Numbered from the stretch's first letter, positions 16,609-25,974 are shown. The stretch: DNA of 64,000 bases from Bradyrhizobium sp. WSM3983 (GCF_000473045.1 NZ_AXAY01000035.1:1-64000), one strand, 5' to 3'. Numbers and translations: made by a program. The notes: generated from the sequence alone by a model not told the origin.

Positions 16609-19050
16609 ATGATCAATCTCGCGGAATACCGCCGGTCGAGCACGAGGCTTGCCGATTTCCTGCCGTGGGCGGCCCTGGTCGATGCAGGCATCATCCTGAA
16701 CAAGGACGGCTCGTTTCAGCGAACCGCCAGATTCCGCGGACCGGATCTGGACAGCGCGGTCCCGGCCGAACTCGTGGCCGTGGCCGGTCGTCTCAACAAC
16801 GCTCTGCGCCGTCTGGGATCCGGCTGGGCCGTCTTCGTGGAGGCGCAGCGCCATTCCGCAGGCGTGTATCCACCGGACACATTTCCGGACGTCGCATCTG
16901 CGCTGGTTGATGCCGAGCGCCGCGCGCAGTTTGAGGAAGAGGGCGCCCATTACGACTCGAGCTATTACCTGACTTTCACCTACCTGCCGCCGGCGGAGGA
17001 TGCCGCGAGGGCAGAGCGGCTTCTTTATGAAGGCAGAAGTCGCACGCCAAGTGCCGACGCGCACGAAGTTCTCAGCGGCTTTGCCGACCGAACCGATCGC
17101 GTGCTGCAGCTTATCGAGGGCTTCATGCCCGAATGCGCCTGGCTCGGCGACGAGGAGACGCTGACCTACCTGCATTCGACGATTTCGATCAAACGGCATC
17201 GGGTTCGTGTGCCCGAGATCCCCATGTATCTCGACGCGCTGCTCGCTGACCAACCCTTGACCGGTGGTCTCGAGCCGATGTTGGGCGCGGCACATCTGCG
17301 TGTTCTCACCATCGTCGGGTTTCCGACAGCGAGCACGCCCGGAATTCTCGATGACCTCAATCGTCTCGCTTTCCCGTACCGCTGGTCGACCCGGGCGATC
17401 ATGCTCGACAAAACGGATGCCACAAAGCTCCTGACGAAAATCCGGCGCCAGTGGTTCGCCAAACGGAAGTCGATTGCTGCGATCCTGAAGGAGGTGATGA
17501 CCAACGAGGCCTCCTCGCTTCTCGATACCGACGCTCACAACAAGGCGATGGATGCGGACGCGGCACTCCTGGAGCTAGGTTCGGACCAGATCGGCGAGGC
17601 GTTCGTGACGGCGAGCGTTACCGTTTGGGGCCGAGATGCGCGCTCGGCCGACGAGAGATTGCGGCTCGTCGAGAAGGTCATTCAAGGGCGCGACTTCACC
17701 TGCATGATCGAGACGGTGAATGCCGTCGAAGCGTGGCTCGGCAGCCTGCCTGGACACGTGTACGCCAACATCCGGCAACCGCCGATCTCGACCCTCAACC
17801 TTGCTCACATGATTCCGCTGTCGGCCGTGTGGGCCGGCGAGGCGCGGGATCACCATTTCAAGGCTCCGCCCCTGCTTTTCGGCAAGACGGAAGGGTCAAC
17901 TCCCTTCCGTTTCGCTCTTCACGTCGGGGACGTCGGACACACGCTTGTGGTTGGTCCGACCGGTGCCGGCAAGTCGGTCCTGCTGGCGCTGATGGCGCTC
18001 CAGTTCCGCCGCTATCCCCAGTCTCAGGTCTTTGCCTTTGATTTTGGAGGCTCAATCCGGGCGGCAGCCCTCGCTATGGGTGGCGATTGGCACGATCTCG
18101 GCGGCGCGTTGTCGCAGGCTGCGTCCGAGCCGGTCGCGTTGCAGCCATTGGCCTGGATTGACGATACCGCGGAACGGGCCTGGGCCACGGACTGGGTCGC
18201 CTCGATCCTTGCCCGCGAGAAGATCGAGATCACGCCGGAGGCAAAGGATCATTTATGGTCGGCGCTGACCTCCCTTGCATCCGCGCGCCTGCCGGAGCGG
18301 ACCCTGACAGGGCTGTCCGTTCTGCTCCAGTCGACGACCCTGAAACGCGCTTTGCAACCCTATTGCCTCGGTGGGCCCTATGGGCGGCTGCTCGATGCAG
18401 AATTCGAGCGAATTGGCGAGGCGCCGGTCCAGGCGTTCGAGACCGAAGGACTAATTGGAACGGGCGCGGCGCCGGCGGTGCTGGCCTATCTGTTCCACCG
18501 CATTGGCGACCGCCTCGACGGCAGGCCGACGCTCATGATCGTCGACGAAGGCTGGCTGGCGCTTGATGATGCGGACTTTGCCGGGCAGCTCCGCGAATGG
18601 TTGAAGACGCTGCGCAAGAAGAACGCGTCTGTGGTTTTCGCCACGCAGTCTTTGTCGGACATCGATGGATCTGATATCGCTCCTGCCATCATCGAGAGCT
18701 GCCCGACGCGATTGCTTCTGCCGAACGAGCGCGCGATCGAGCCTCAGATCACCGAGATCTATCGCCGTTTTGGGCTCAACGATCGCCAGATCGAGCTCTT
18801 GAGCCGCGCGACGCCCAAACGGGACTACTACTGCCAATCCCGTCGCGGCAATCGCATGTTCGAGCTCGGGCTCGGTGAAGTCGCGCTCGCCTTTGCGGCT
18901 GCATCCTCCAAGACGGATCAGGCCGCAATCGATCGATTGCTCACAGAGCACGGCCGCGAGGCCTTTGTGCCTGCTTGGCTCCAGCACCGCGGAGCCGGTT
19001 GGGCCGTGGACCTCATTCCCAATCTTCGCAATCTGGAGAATTCGCAATGA
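16609..19050 (+). CDS. trbE: TrbE, VirB4-type conjugation ATPase
   Basis: The product is 813 residues. The N-terminal CagE/TrbE domain (LAEYRRSSTRLADFLPWAAL) is followed by the ATPase domain with Walker A GPTGAGKSVLL at about 450 and Walker B LMIVDEGWLALDD. FATQSLSDIDGSDIA and the C-terminal RRGNRMFELGLG complete the family pattern. It is the largest energising component of the MPF_T channel and acts at the inner membrane with TrbB and TrbD. A 468-codon frame on the opposite strand at 16132-17538 is a composition shadow. The stop overlaps the trbJ ATG. Confidence 0.95.
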   Translation: MINLAEYRRSSTRLADFLPWAALVDAGIILNKDGSFQRTARFRGPDLDSAVPAELVAVAGRLNNALRRLGSGWAVFVEAQRHSAGVYPPDTFPDVASALVDAERRAQFEEEGAHYDSSYYLTFTYLPPAEDAARAERLLYEGRSRTPSADAHEVLSGFADRTDRVLQLIEGFMPECAWLGDEETLTYLHSTISIKRHRVRVPEIPMYLDALLADQPLTGGLEPMLGAAHLRVLTIVGFPTASTPGILDDLNRLAFPYRWSTRAIMLDKTDATKLLTKIRRQWFAKRKSIAAILKEVMTNEASSLLDTDAHNKAMDADAALLELGSDQIGEAFVTASVTVWGRDARSADERLRLVEKVIQGRDFTCMIETVNAVEAWLGSLPGHVYANIRQPPISTLNLAHMIPLSAVWAGEARDHHFKAPPLLFGKTEGSTPFRFALHVGDVGHTLVVGPTGAGKSVLLALMALQFRRYPQSQVFAFDFGGSIRAAALAMGGDWHDLGGALSQAASEPVALQPLAWIDDTAERAWATDWVASILAREKIEITPEAKDHLWSALTSLASARLPERTLTGLSVLLQSTTLKRALQPYCLGGPYGRLLDAEFERIGEAPVQAFETEGLIGTGAAPAVLAYLFHRIGDRLDGRPTLMIVDEGWLALDDADFAGQLREWLKTLRKKNASVVFATQSLSDIDGSDIAPAIIESCPTRLLLPNERAIEPQITEIYRRFGLNDRQIELLSRATPKRDYYCQSRRGNRMFELGLGEVALAFAAASSKTDQAAIDRLLTEHGREAFVPAWLQHRGAGWAVDLIPNLRNLENSQ

Positions 19051-19778
19051 GCCGTCGTCGTCTCGGTCTGGCGATCAGCATTGTTGCTGTCTGGCTTCTG
19101 GCAACCGCGCCTGGCCGGGCACAATGGATCGTCTTTGATCCCAACAATTACGTCCAGAATGTCCTGACCGCAGCACGAGAGCTGCAGCAGATCAACAATC
19201 AGATCACCTCGTTGCAGAACGAGGCGCAGATGTTGATCAACCAGGCGAAGAACCTGGCGAGCCTGCCATATTCCTCGCTGCAGCAGCTCCAGAGCTCCAT
19301 TCTACGCACCCAGCAGCTTCTCAACCAGGCCCAGCGCATCGCCTACGACGTGCAGCAGATCGATCGGGCCTTTGCCACCACCTATGCGCCAGCAACCAGC
19401 AGCCAATCCGATTCAGGATTGTTCGCAGGTGCGCAATCGCGTTGGCAGGATTCGGTCGCGGCGTTTCAGGATGCACTTCGTGTGCAAGCCGGCGTTGTCG
19501 GAAATCTCGACACAAACCGCATTCAGACCTCAGCACTGGTGAGCTCAAGCCAGGGAGCAAGCGGGGCCCTGCAGGCCACCCAAGCCGGCAACCAGATCCT
19601 GGCACTGCAGGCGCAGCAGCTCGCCGACTTGACCGCGGCGGTGGCGGCGCAGGGCAGGGCTCAATCTCTGGAATCTGCCCGACGCGCCGCGGCTCAGGAC
19701 CAAGCTCGCGAGCAGCTTCGGCGCTTTCTGACCAGCGGCCAGGGCTATCAATCCTCCAACGTGCAGATGTTTCATTGA
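19047..19778 (+). CDS. trbJ: TrbJ, VirB5-like T4SS protein
   Basis: The product is 243 residues from ATG 19047 (ATGA overlap with trbE). A signal peptide (RLGLAISIVAVWLLATAPGRAQ) is followed by the diagnostic WIVFDPNNYVQNVLTAAREL. A long Gln-rich coiled-coil region follows (QQINNQITSLQNEAQML, LRTQQLLNQAQ). TrbJ is periplasmic or pilus-associated and assists pilus formation and contact. Length and order fit Tn4371-type modules. Confidence 0.93.
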   Translation: MSRRRLGLAISIVAVWLLATAPGRAQWIVFDPNNYVQNVLTAARELQQINNQITSLQNEAQMLINQAKNLASLPYSSLQQLQSSILRTQQLLNQAQRIAYDVQQIDRAFATTYAPATSSQSDSGLFAGAQSRWQDSVAAFQDALRVQAGVVGNLDTNRIQTSALVSSSQGASGALQATQAGNQILALQAQQLADLTAAVAAQGRAQSLESARRAAAQDQAREQLRRFLTSGQGYQSSNVQMFH

Positions 19779-20161
19779 TGAGCGATCAAAAGGCATTCCG
19801 AGCATTGTCGCTCGCCATCACGGTTGTTGGCGGAGCGGCACTCATCGTCGCATGCACGATCCAGCTACGCGGTCCGGACAAAATCATGGGTCCGAAGCCA
19901 TCGAGCGCAACCGCCAGCGGCCCCATGGGATCCGATCTCACCCGCTGCCGTACCGTGACATCAGAGCATTCTCCAGCGTATCAGGATTGCCAAAGGATCT
20001 GGGCCGAGAACCGGCGCCGGTTTCTCGGCCAAGGGGTGAGCTCGATCAGTCCCACTGTCAACGATCGAGCCAGCTCGCCGGTGCTGTCAGCGCCGAAAGA
20101 TCAGAGCCGAATGCCTCAAGGCGATTCCTCCGTCGCGTCGCCCGAGGGAGCTAATCAATGA
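19778..20161 (+). CDS. TrbK-like entry-exclusion lipoprotein candidate
   Basis: The product is 127 residues, starting at ATG 19778, whose A is the last base of the trbJ stop. The N-terminal hydrophobic helix ends in a lipobox-like IVAC (about residues 23-26), so the mature protein is probably a lipoprotein. The central segment SDLTRCRTVTSEHSPAYQDCQRIWAENRRRF-like region, with two cysteines, is typical of the alternative TrbK family. These proteins are thought to limit uptake of a second copy of the element. The stop overlaps trbL (ATGA). Confidence 0.75.
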   Translation: MSDQKAFRALSLAITVVGGAALIVACTIQLRGPDKIMGPKPSSATASGPMGSDLTRCRTVTSEHSPAYQDCQRIWAENRRRFLGQGVSSISPTVNDRASSPVLSAPKDQSRMPQGDSSVASPEGANQ

Positions 20162-21387
20162 CGGGCACGGGAATTATCGATCAGTTCCTCGAGACCTTCA
20201 CCCGCTACATCGACAATGGCTTTGGGCTTCTTGGCGGCGAGGTGGGTTATCTTGCGACAACACTGGCTGCGATCGACATCACCCTGGCCGCCCTGTTCTG
20301 GAGCTGGGGCACGGATGAGGACATCGTCGCGCGGCTCGTCAAGAAAACCCTGTTCGTCGGTGTCTTCGCCTATTTGATCGGCAACTGGAACAGTCTCGCC
20401 GGTATCGTCTTCGAAAGCTTCGCCGGTCTCGGATTGAAGGCCTCAGGTACAGGCCTTTCGGCAGGCGATTTCGTTCACCCTGGAAAAATCGCACAAGTCG
20501 GACTCGATGCCGGCCGGCCGATCCTGGATTCGATCTCAAACCTGATGGGCTACATCAGTTTTTTTGAGAACTTTGTCCAGATCGTGGTCCTGCTGTTCGC
20601 CTGGGCCGTCGTCCTGCTCGCCTTCTTCATTCTGGCGATCCAGCTCTTCGTCACGCTGATCGAGTTCAAGCTGACGACGCTGGCAGGGTTCGTGCTGCTT
20701 CCGTTCGGCCTGTTCGGCAAGACGGCGTTTGCAGCCGAACGGGTCCTTGGCAATGTCGTGTCGTCCGGCATCAAGGTGCTGGTGCTGGCCGTGATCGTCG
20801 GAATCGGCTCGACCTTGTTTTCCCAGTTCACCTCCGGATTCAATGGCGGCCAGCCGACGATCGAAGACGCGATGACGCTGGTCTTGGCCGCATTGTCGCT
20901 TCTGGGTCTTGGAATCTTTGGACCCGGAATCGCGAACGGACTGGTATCTGGTGGTCCACAACTCGGAGCGGGCAGCGCGGTCGGTACGGGACTTGCGGCC
21001 GGCGGGATGGCTGCAGCAGGAGCCGGTCTGGCTGCCGGCGGTGTCGGCCTCGCCGGCGGAGCGATCGCAGGTGCGGCGCGGGGCGGCAGCGCGATCGCAA
21101 GCGGCGCGGCGGCCGCCTACCGGAGCGGCGGCGTCGGTGGTGTTGCCGAGGCTGCTGCTTCAGCTTCTGTCAGTCCGCTGCGCAGAGCCTCCGCGGCGAT
21201 CCATGGCGGCAGCCAGTCGACCAACACCACCTCAGCTAGCTCGGGCGAAGGTCCGCCGGATTGGGCGCAGCGCATGAAGCGCGCGCAGACAATCAGCCAT
21301 GGAGTTTCGGCGGCAACTCATGCCATTCGGTCGGGAGACCATGGTGGAAGTGGCAGCTCGATCGATCTGTCTGACGGAGGGCGCTAG
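20158..21387 (+). CDS. trbL: TrbL, VirB6-like polytopic T4SS protein
   Basis: The product is 409 residues. The N-terminus GIIDQFLETFTRYIDNGFGLL is the family signature. Five to six membrane helices follow, for example VVLLFAWAVVLLAFFILAIQ and LTTLAGFVLLPFGLFG. The last 130 residues are Gly/Ala-rich and low in complexity (AAGAGLAAGGVGLAGGA), as is usual for TrbL. It forms the inner-membrane part of the channel. The operon spacing changes after this gene: an unknown frame and a gap separate it from trbF. Confidence 0.93.
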   Translation: MTGTGIIDQFLETFTRYIDNGFGLLGGEVGYLATTLAAIDITLAALFWSWGTDEDIVARLVKKTLFVGVFAYLIGNWNSLAGIVFESFAGLGLKASGTGLSAGDFVHPGKIAQVGLDAGRPILDSISNLMGYISFFENFVQIVVLLFAWAVVLLAFFILAIQLFVTLIEFKLTTLAGFVLLPFGLFGKTAFAAERVLGNVVSSGIKVLVLAVIVGIGSTLFSQFTSGFNGGQPTIEDAMTLVLAALSLLGLGIFGPGIANGLVSGGPQLGAGSAVGTGLAAGGMAAAGAGLAAGGVGLAGGAIAGAARGGSAIASGAAAAYRSGGVGGVAEAAASASVSPLRRASAAIHGGSQSTNTTSASSGEGPPDWAQRMKRAQTISHGVSAATHAIRSGDHGGSGSSIDLSDGGR

Positions 21388-21795
21388 ATGTCAAAGTGCC
21401 CGTTTGCTGAGAAGCCGTGCGAAAATGGCCACAGGACTGACCAGCCAAATTCAAGCGCGCGCCCTGGTCGGCGCGCCTGGCATGGTCCGGCTTGGCAAGC
21501 TCTGGTGCTGGCTTCTCAAGCGCTCTCGTTGAGCCTGACACCCGCGCTTCTCTGGCAGGTCACACATGACCAGTCCGCGTCAGTGAGAGCGCCACTGTAC
21601 GAGCGGCAACGAGTGTTCGAGATGTCGGCCATGCAAGATCGCCCGGACGCCTTCCTTACGCTGCCTCTCGTGCATTTGCTGCCTGACCTACGGGGTTTGA
21701 GCTCAAGCGTTCGCAGACGGCAATGCAGGGCCTGCCGTGTCTCGCGTTGCCTTTGCGTGTTCAGACGCGTCGTGCGCGTCGAGCAAGCGACGTGA
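21388..21795 (+). CDS. Unrecognised frame inserted between trbL and trbF
   Basis: A 135-residue frame starts at the ATG immediately after the trbL stop, so translation by reinitiation is possible. It has a hydrophobic stretch (ALVLASQALSLSLTPALLW) and a Cys/Arg-rich end (RRRQCRACRVSRCLCVFRR). I recognise no family. In most modules of this type trbF follows trbL almost directly, so these 480 bases are unusual. The codon pattern is less convincing than that of its neighbours. It may be an accidental frame in a decayed insert. Confidence 0.35.
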   Translation: MSKCPFAEKPCENGHRTDQPNSSARPGRRAWHGPAWQALVLASQALSLSLTPALLWQVTHDQSASVRAPLYERQRVFEMSAMQDRPDAFLTLPLVHLLPDLRGLSSSVRRRQCRACRVSRCLCVFRRVVRVEQAT

Positions 21796-21871
21796 TCGCG
21801 CCCCTCCGCACTCGACGCCTGGCCGTCGAGCAAAATACAACTCTCAATTCCGTTTCTTGGGGAAATGACTG

Positions 21872-22555
21872 ATGTTCAAGAGGTCTTCGGTTCACTACGG
21901 GCGAACGCCCGCGCCGGTGACGCCCTACCAGAAGGCGGCGCAAGCGTGGGACGAGCGCATCGGTTCGGCACGTGTGCAGGCCCGAAATTGGCGGCTGATG
22001 GCATTCAGCTGCCTGACGCTCTCGTGTGGGCTGGCAGGAGGGCTGGTCTGGCAATCAACGCAAGGAACGATCACGCCGTGGGTCGTCGAAGTCGATCGTC
22101 TCGGCCAGGCGCAAAGAGTAGCTCCCGCGACGTCCGATTTCGAACCCAGCGATGCGCAGATTGCCTATCACTTGGCTCGCTTTATCGAGGACGTCCGCGG
22201 TCTGCCGGCAGACGGCATTGTCCTGCGCCAGAACTGGCTCAGGGCGTACGACTTCACCACTGACCGCGGGGCCGCCGCCCTGAACGAATACGCCAGGAGC
22301 AACGATCCCTTTGCAAGGCTGGGAAAGACGCAAGTCTCAGTCGAGGTCGCGAGCGTGATCCGCGCCTCAACGGAAAGCTTCCGCGTCGCCTGGATCGAGC
22401 GCGGCTACGAGAACGGATCGCTTGGTTCAACGGAGCGCTGGACCGCCATTCTGACGATCGTCATTCAGGCCCCTCGCGATGCCGATCGGTTGCGCAAGAA
22501 TCCTCTCGGCGTCTACGTCAACGCAATCAGCTGGTCGAAGGAGCTCGGGCAATGA
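21872..22555 (+). CDS. trbF: TrbF, VirB8-like T4SS protein
   Basis: The product is 227 residues. The N-terminus VTPYQKAAQAWDERIGSARVQ is the family signature. A single membrane span (LMAFSCLTLSCGLAGGLVW) follows, then a periplasmic NTF2-like VirB8 domain (FIEDVRGLP, TERWTAILTIVIQAP, GVYVNAISWSKEL). It is an assembly factor linking the inner membrane to the core complex. The gene has a GGGGAA ribosome binding site before ATG 21872. It overlaps trbG by ATGA. Confidence 0.93.
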   Translation: MFKRSSVHYGRTPAPVTPYQKAAQAWDERIGSARVQARNWRLMAFSCLTLSCGLAGGLVWQSTQGTITPWVVEVDRLGQAQRVAPATSDFEPSDAQIAYHLARFIEDVRGLPADGIVLRQNWLRAYDFTTDRGAAALNEYARSNDPFARLGKTQVSVEVASVIRASTESFRVAWIERGYENGSLGSTERWTAILTIVIQAPRDADRLRKNPLGVYVNAISWSKELGQ

Positions 22556-23547
22556 CGCCGCAATCCTCTCAAGTCGCGACCAGCGTCTCGCCAAGGTCAT
22601 CGGGCAGGGCGGCCGTTTCAATGCTCGCGGTCCTCGCGTGCATGCTTGGCGCTTGCTCGACCTACATTCCGCCCCAAATCACCTATGACGCCGACGTGCC
22701 GCCACTGCCGCCGGCGCCAGCCGATGTCGATGATCGGAGCCGTCCACTTCACGTCCCGCCCGCCTGGAAGCCGGCGCTCGGCGGCAAATCGGGGGCAAAG
22801 GAGGAATCCGAGCCGGTCGACAGGGTCGAAGCCGCCAACGGTGCAGCTCGCGTCCAGCCACGGAAACGGGGGTATTTCAACGCCGCGCAGATCTACAGCT
22901 TCAGTCCCGGTGCCCTGTACCAGGTCTACGCAGCGCCGGGTCAAATCACGGACATCGCGCTGGAGGAGGGCGAACAGCTGGTCGGGGCCGGCCCGATCGC
23001 GGCCGGTGACACGGTGCGTTGGGTCGTCGGGGATACCGAGAACGGAAGCGGGGATACCCGCCGCGTCCATGTCCTGGTCAAGCCGACGCGCGCGTCGATC
23101 GAAACGAATCTCGTCATCAACACGGATCGGCGCACCTATCTGATCGAGCTTCGCGCGCGCGAAAAGCCCTATATGCCATTGGTTGCGTGGTACTACCCGC
23201 AAGATCGGCAGGGGAAAAGACAATCAGCACCTTTGACACCTGCTTTGCCCGACATCACGCAGCGCCGGTTCCGCTATCGAATCGAAGGTGACAACGCTCC
23301 CTGGCGGCCTATTGCGGCCTATGATGATGGTCGCAAGGTCTACATCGAATTTCCGCAAGGCATCGTACAGGGCGAAATGCCGCCCCTGTTTGCCCTCGGC
23401 CCCGACGGCACGACCGAGATCGTCAACTATCGGGCCTATGGCAATCTGCTGATTGTCGATCGGCTGTTCGCAGCCGCCGAACTCCGCCTGGGCGGAGAGC
23501 ACCAGCAGAAGGTCAGAATTGTTCGGACCGACGGGAGCTCGACATGA
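22552..23547 (+). CDS. trbG: TrbG, VirB9-like T4SS core protein
   Basis: The product is 331 residues. The N-terminal signal/lipoprotein segment ends in CMLGACSTYIPPQITYD, with a lipobox (LGAC). Then follow the VirB9 motifs YQVYAAPGQITDIALEEGE, a TNLVINTDRRTYLIELR strand, PLVAWYYPQ, and the C-terminal DGRKVYIEFPQGI and RLGGEHQQKVRI. It is part of the outer-membrane core complex with TrbI. Overlap with trbI is ATGA. The length is normal. Confidence 0.94.
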   Translation: MTPQSSQVATSVSPRSSGRAAVSMLAVLACMLGACSTYIPPQITYDADVPPLPPAPADVDDRSRPLHVPPAWKPALGGKSGAKEESEPVDRVEAANGAARVQPRKRGYFNAAQIYSFSPGALYQVYAAPGQITDIALEEGEQLVGAGPIAAGDTVRWVVGDTENGSGDTRRVHVLVKPTRASIETNLVINTDRRTYLIELRAREKPYMPLVAWYYPQDRQGKRQSAPLTPALPDITQRRFRYRIEGDNAPWRPIAAYDDGRKVYIEFPQGIVQGEMPPLFALGPDGTTEIVNYRAYGNLLIVDRLFAAAELRLGGEHQQKVRIVRTDGSST

Positions 23548-24758
23548 CCGACCGTCAGGATGAAGAACAACCGGCTGGCACGCAGCGGCCGTCTCAGGAG
23601 CAGGCAGAGCTGTTTCGGCTCCGGCCAGAATACCCGCGCGTGACCCGCCTTTCGCGCAAGGTCCTGTTGACCGGCAGCTCCCTGGTCGTAGTCCTTGTTG
23701 CTGGTGCGACCTTCTGGGCGCTGCAGAAAAATCAGGCACTCGGTCCCAGGCCAGAAGAGCTCTACAGCACTGACCATCACAATGTTGCGGAGAGTATCAC
23801 TGCGCTTCCGCAGGATTACGCGAAGGTGCCACGCCAGGTGCCACAGTTGGGACCGCCGCTTCCAGGCGATCTTGGCCGTCCGATCCTCTCTGCTCAGGGG
23901 CAGCCAGCTGGCACCGCGGGAGGTATGGCCGATCAGGAACGGCAACGGGAGAACCAGGAGATAGAGGCCGCGCGCATCAGCCGTCTGTTTGCCTCCACGA
24001 ATGCGCGAGAGGCCTCAAATCCGGTTGGCGTTGGGCAAGCTGTCGATCGCGCAAACCCAGCTGCGCCGAGTTTAAACAACGAGGATGGATCTGCGCAGAG
24101 CGCGCAGGACCGGAAGCTTGCGTTCGTGAATGCTGCCGTGGACAGGCGGACCACGAGTCCGGATCGAATCACGAAAGCTGCTTCACCTTATGTGGTACAG
24201 GCAGGAACGGTCATTCCCGGAGCGCTGATCACGGGGGTCCGCTCCGATCTGCCGGGACAGATCACGGCACAAGTCACCGCGCACGTGTACGACACGCCGA
24301 CGGGCCGCTTTCTGCTGATCCCGCAGGGCGCGCGTCTCATAGGTGTCTATGACAGCCAGATCAGCTTCGGCCAGTCACGTGTGTTGCTGGTCTGGACGCG
24401 GCTGATCATGCCCAACGGGCGCTCCATCGTCCTCGAGCGGCAACCCGGCGCGGACCCGTCAGGGTATGCAGGTCTTGAAGACGAGGTCGACAATCATTGG
24501 GGCGAGCTCTTCAAGGCAGCCGCACTCTCGACCTTCCTGGCCGTCGGCACAGAACTTGGGGCTGGCTCCGATACCAACAGCAACGATAGTGCGATCATTC
24601 AGGCGTTGCGCCATGGCGCGGCGGATTCGCTCAACCAAACTGGACAGCAAGTGGTTCGGCGCAGTCTCAATATCCAGCCAACATTAACTGTCCGGCCCGG
24701 GTTTCCGATTCGTGTCAACATCAACCGTGATCTCGTTCTGGAGCCATATAGAGGGTGA
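23544..24758 (+). CDS. trbI: TrbI, VirB10-like T4SS core protein
   Basis: The product is 404 residues. It has a cytoplasmic N-terminus, one membrane span (VLLTGSSLVVVLVAGATFWAL-like, about residues 45-62), a Pro/Gln-rich linker and the C-terminal VirB10 beta-barrel domain. That domain carries the motifs VVQAGTVIPGALITG, FLLIPQGARLIGVYDS, RLIMPNGRSIVLERQPGAD and PTLTVRPGFPIRVNINRDL. It spans the envelope as the third core protein. It is the last structural trb gene; the small DUF2274 gene follows after 6 bases. Confidence 0.95.
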   Translation: MTDRQDEEQPAGTQRPSQEQAELFRLRPEYPRVTRLSRKVLLTGSSLVVVLVAGATFWALQKNQALGPRPEELYSTDHHNVAESITALPQDYAKVPRQVPQLGPPLPGDLGRPILSAQGQPAGTAGGMADQERQRENQEIEAARISRLFASTNAREASNPVGVGQAVDRANPAAPSLNNEDGSAQSAQDRKLAFVNAAVDRRTTSPDRITKAASPYVVQAGTVIPGALITGVRSDLPGQITAQVTAHVYDTPTGRFLLIPQGARLIGVYDSQISFGQSRVLLVWTRLIMPNGRSIVLERQPGADPSGYAGLEDEVDNHWGELFKAAALSTFLAVGTELGAGSDTNSNDSAIIQALRHGAADSLNQTGQQVVRRSLNIQPTLTVRPGFPIRVNINRDLVLEPYRG

Positions 24759-24764
24759 TTGCAC

Positions 24765-25010
24765 ATGCCAAAACTTAAAATCGGAGCAATCCCAGATGAA
24801 AAGCCCGTCAAGATCAGTCTCGATCTGCCGGCGTCCGTGCATCGAGATCTTGTTGCCTATGCCGAGACCCTCTCGCGTGAGACGGGCCACTCGGCCGACC
24901 CTGCCAAGCTGATCGCGCCGATGCTGGCGCGATTTATGGCCACTGATCGAGGGTTCAGAAAGCTCCGGCGTCATTCTCACCCGTCAATGGGTGAGGGAGG
25001 TGAAGGATAG
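24765..25010 (+). CDS. DUF2274 protein at the end of the trb operon
   Basis: The product is 81 residues from ATG 24765. KLKIGAIPDEKPVKISLDLPASVHRDL is the DUF2274 signature, which resembles a ribbon-helix-helix start, so a DNA-binding role is possible. The family nearly always follows trbI in alphaproteobacterial ICEs. The last 34 bases overlap the 3' end of the convergent LysR gene, so the two transcripts collide here. Confidence 0.85.
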   Translation: MPKLKIGAIPDEKPVKISLDLPASVHRDLVAYAETLSRETGHSADPAKLIAPMLARFMATDRGFRKLRRHSHPSMGEGGEG

Positions 25011-25915
25011 CGTTCGGCCAAGAGATCCAGGAAGAGCATAAGCGCCGGGTTCTCGTTGTCCTTACGCCAGTACGCGTTAAAGCCTATACGGCTTGGTCCA
25101 GAACCGTCCTGGATTTCCCGATAGACCACGCCGGTGAAGTTGGCTCCCACGTCAGCTTCGAGGACCAGACTTATTCCAAGCCCCAAGCTGACAAGGCTCT
25201 TGATGATGCCTCGGCTGACATCATGCCGCTCGATCTTTGGCCGCCTCTCATTGGCAACCAGCTTTGAAACCAGCAGCTCCTTTATATCGCTTCCCGGATC
25301 GCGTTGACTTAGAAGAACCGTCTCGTTGAGAAGATCGGTCCAGTAGATAACGTTGCGGGGGAGCAGAGGATGATCCTTTGGAAGCACAACGAGAATGCGT
25401 TCGCTCCAAACCGGCAGACTCTTCTGACCGGCCAGCGTACGTCCTCCAGGCACAACGGCGACATCGGTCGTGCCAATGCGAACAGAATCCATCAGGCGCG
25501 TTCGTGACTGTTCGGCTGTGGTGAGTGCGACCATGGGAGCTCGCTTCCTGAATTCTGCGAGAGTGGCACGTAGATTGCCTGCAGATATGGAGGTGCAGAA
25601 ACCCACGGAAAGGTGGCCCGCCTCGCCGCGGCCGCTCGAGCGGCCCGTTGCGACCAGAGTGTCGAGCTGCTCAAGGATCATTCGCGACATCTGCAGGATC
25701 GTTCGCCCGGCCCGCGTTGGCACGACCCCGCCAGTCGAACGGTCAAAGAGAGCCACTCCGACCAGGTGCTCAAATTGACTGATCGAGCGACTGAGCACCG
25801 AATGCTGCACGGCCAGGAATTCGGCGGCCTGCCGAAAGCTTCCGCAGTCGGCCGCAGCGACCGCGGATCGCAAGTGATGTAGACTGATATTGGTCGATTG
25901 GACAGGATGAGACAT
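24977..25915 (-). CDS. LysR-family transcriptional regulator
   Basis: The product is 312 residues from ATG 25915 (MSHPVQSTNISLHHLRSAV). The wHTH is clear (AADCGSFRQAAEFLAVQHSVLSRSISQFEHLVG, split over residues 17-50), with the substrate-binding domain after residue 95. LysR genes of this type commonly lie at the far end of trb operons in rhizobial elements, which suggests a role in transfer control. The ligand is unknown. It ends inside the DUF2274 gene. It is 59 bases from the luxI stop and in the same direction, so co-transcription with luxI is possible. Confidence 0.88.
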   Translation of the reverse strand: MSHPVQSTNISLHHLRSAVAAADCGSFRQAAEFLAVQHSVLSRSISQFEHLVGVALFDRSTGGVVPTRAGRTILQMSRMILEQLDTLVATGRSSGRGEAGHLSVGFCTSISAGNLRATLAEFRKRAPMVALTTAEQSRTRLMDSVRIGTTDVAVVPGGRTLAGQKSLPVWSERILVVLPKDHPLLPRNVIYWTDLLNETVLLSQRDPGSDIKELLVSKLVANERRPKIERHDVSRGIIKSLVSLGLGISLVLEADVGANFTGVVYREIQDGSGPSRIGFNAYWRKDNENPALMLFLDLLAERYPSPPSPIDG

Positions 25916-25974
25916 GTCTGTTGAGATAGCGTCGCTAATAGTTGGGAGGTTAAACGGCTGAAATACGGTACCCT

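Noticed and set aside
16132..17538. 468-codon open frame opposite trbC-trbE
   Set aside because: It is fully antisense to trbE and its neighbours, which have clear motifs. Long opposite frames are common in GC-rich DNA, and the translation shows no family pattern.
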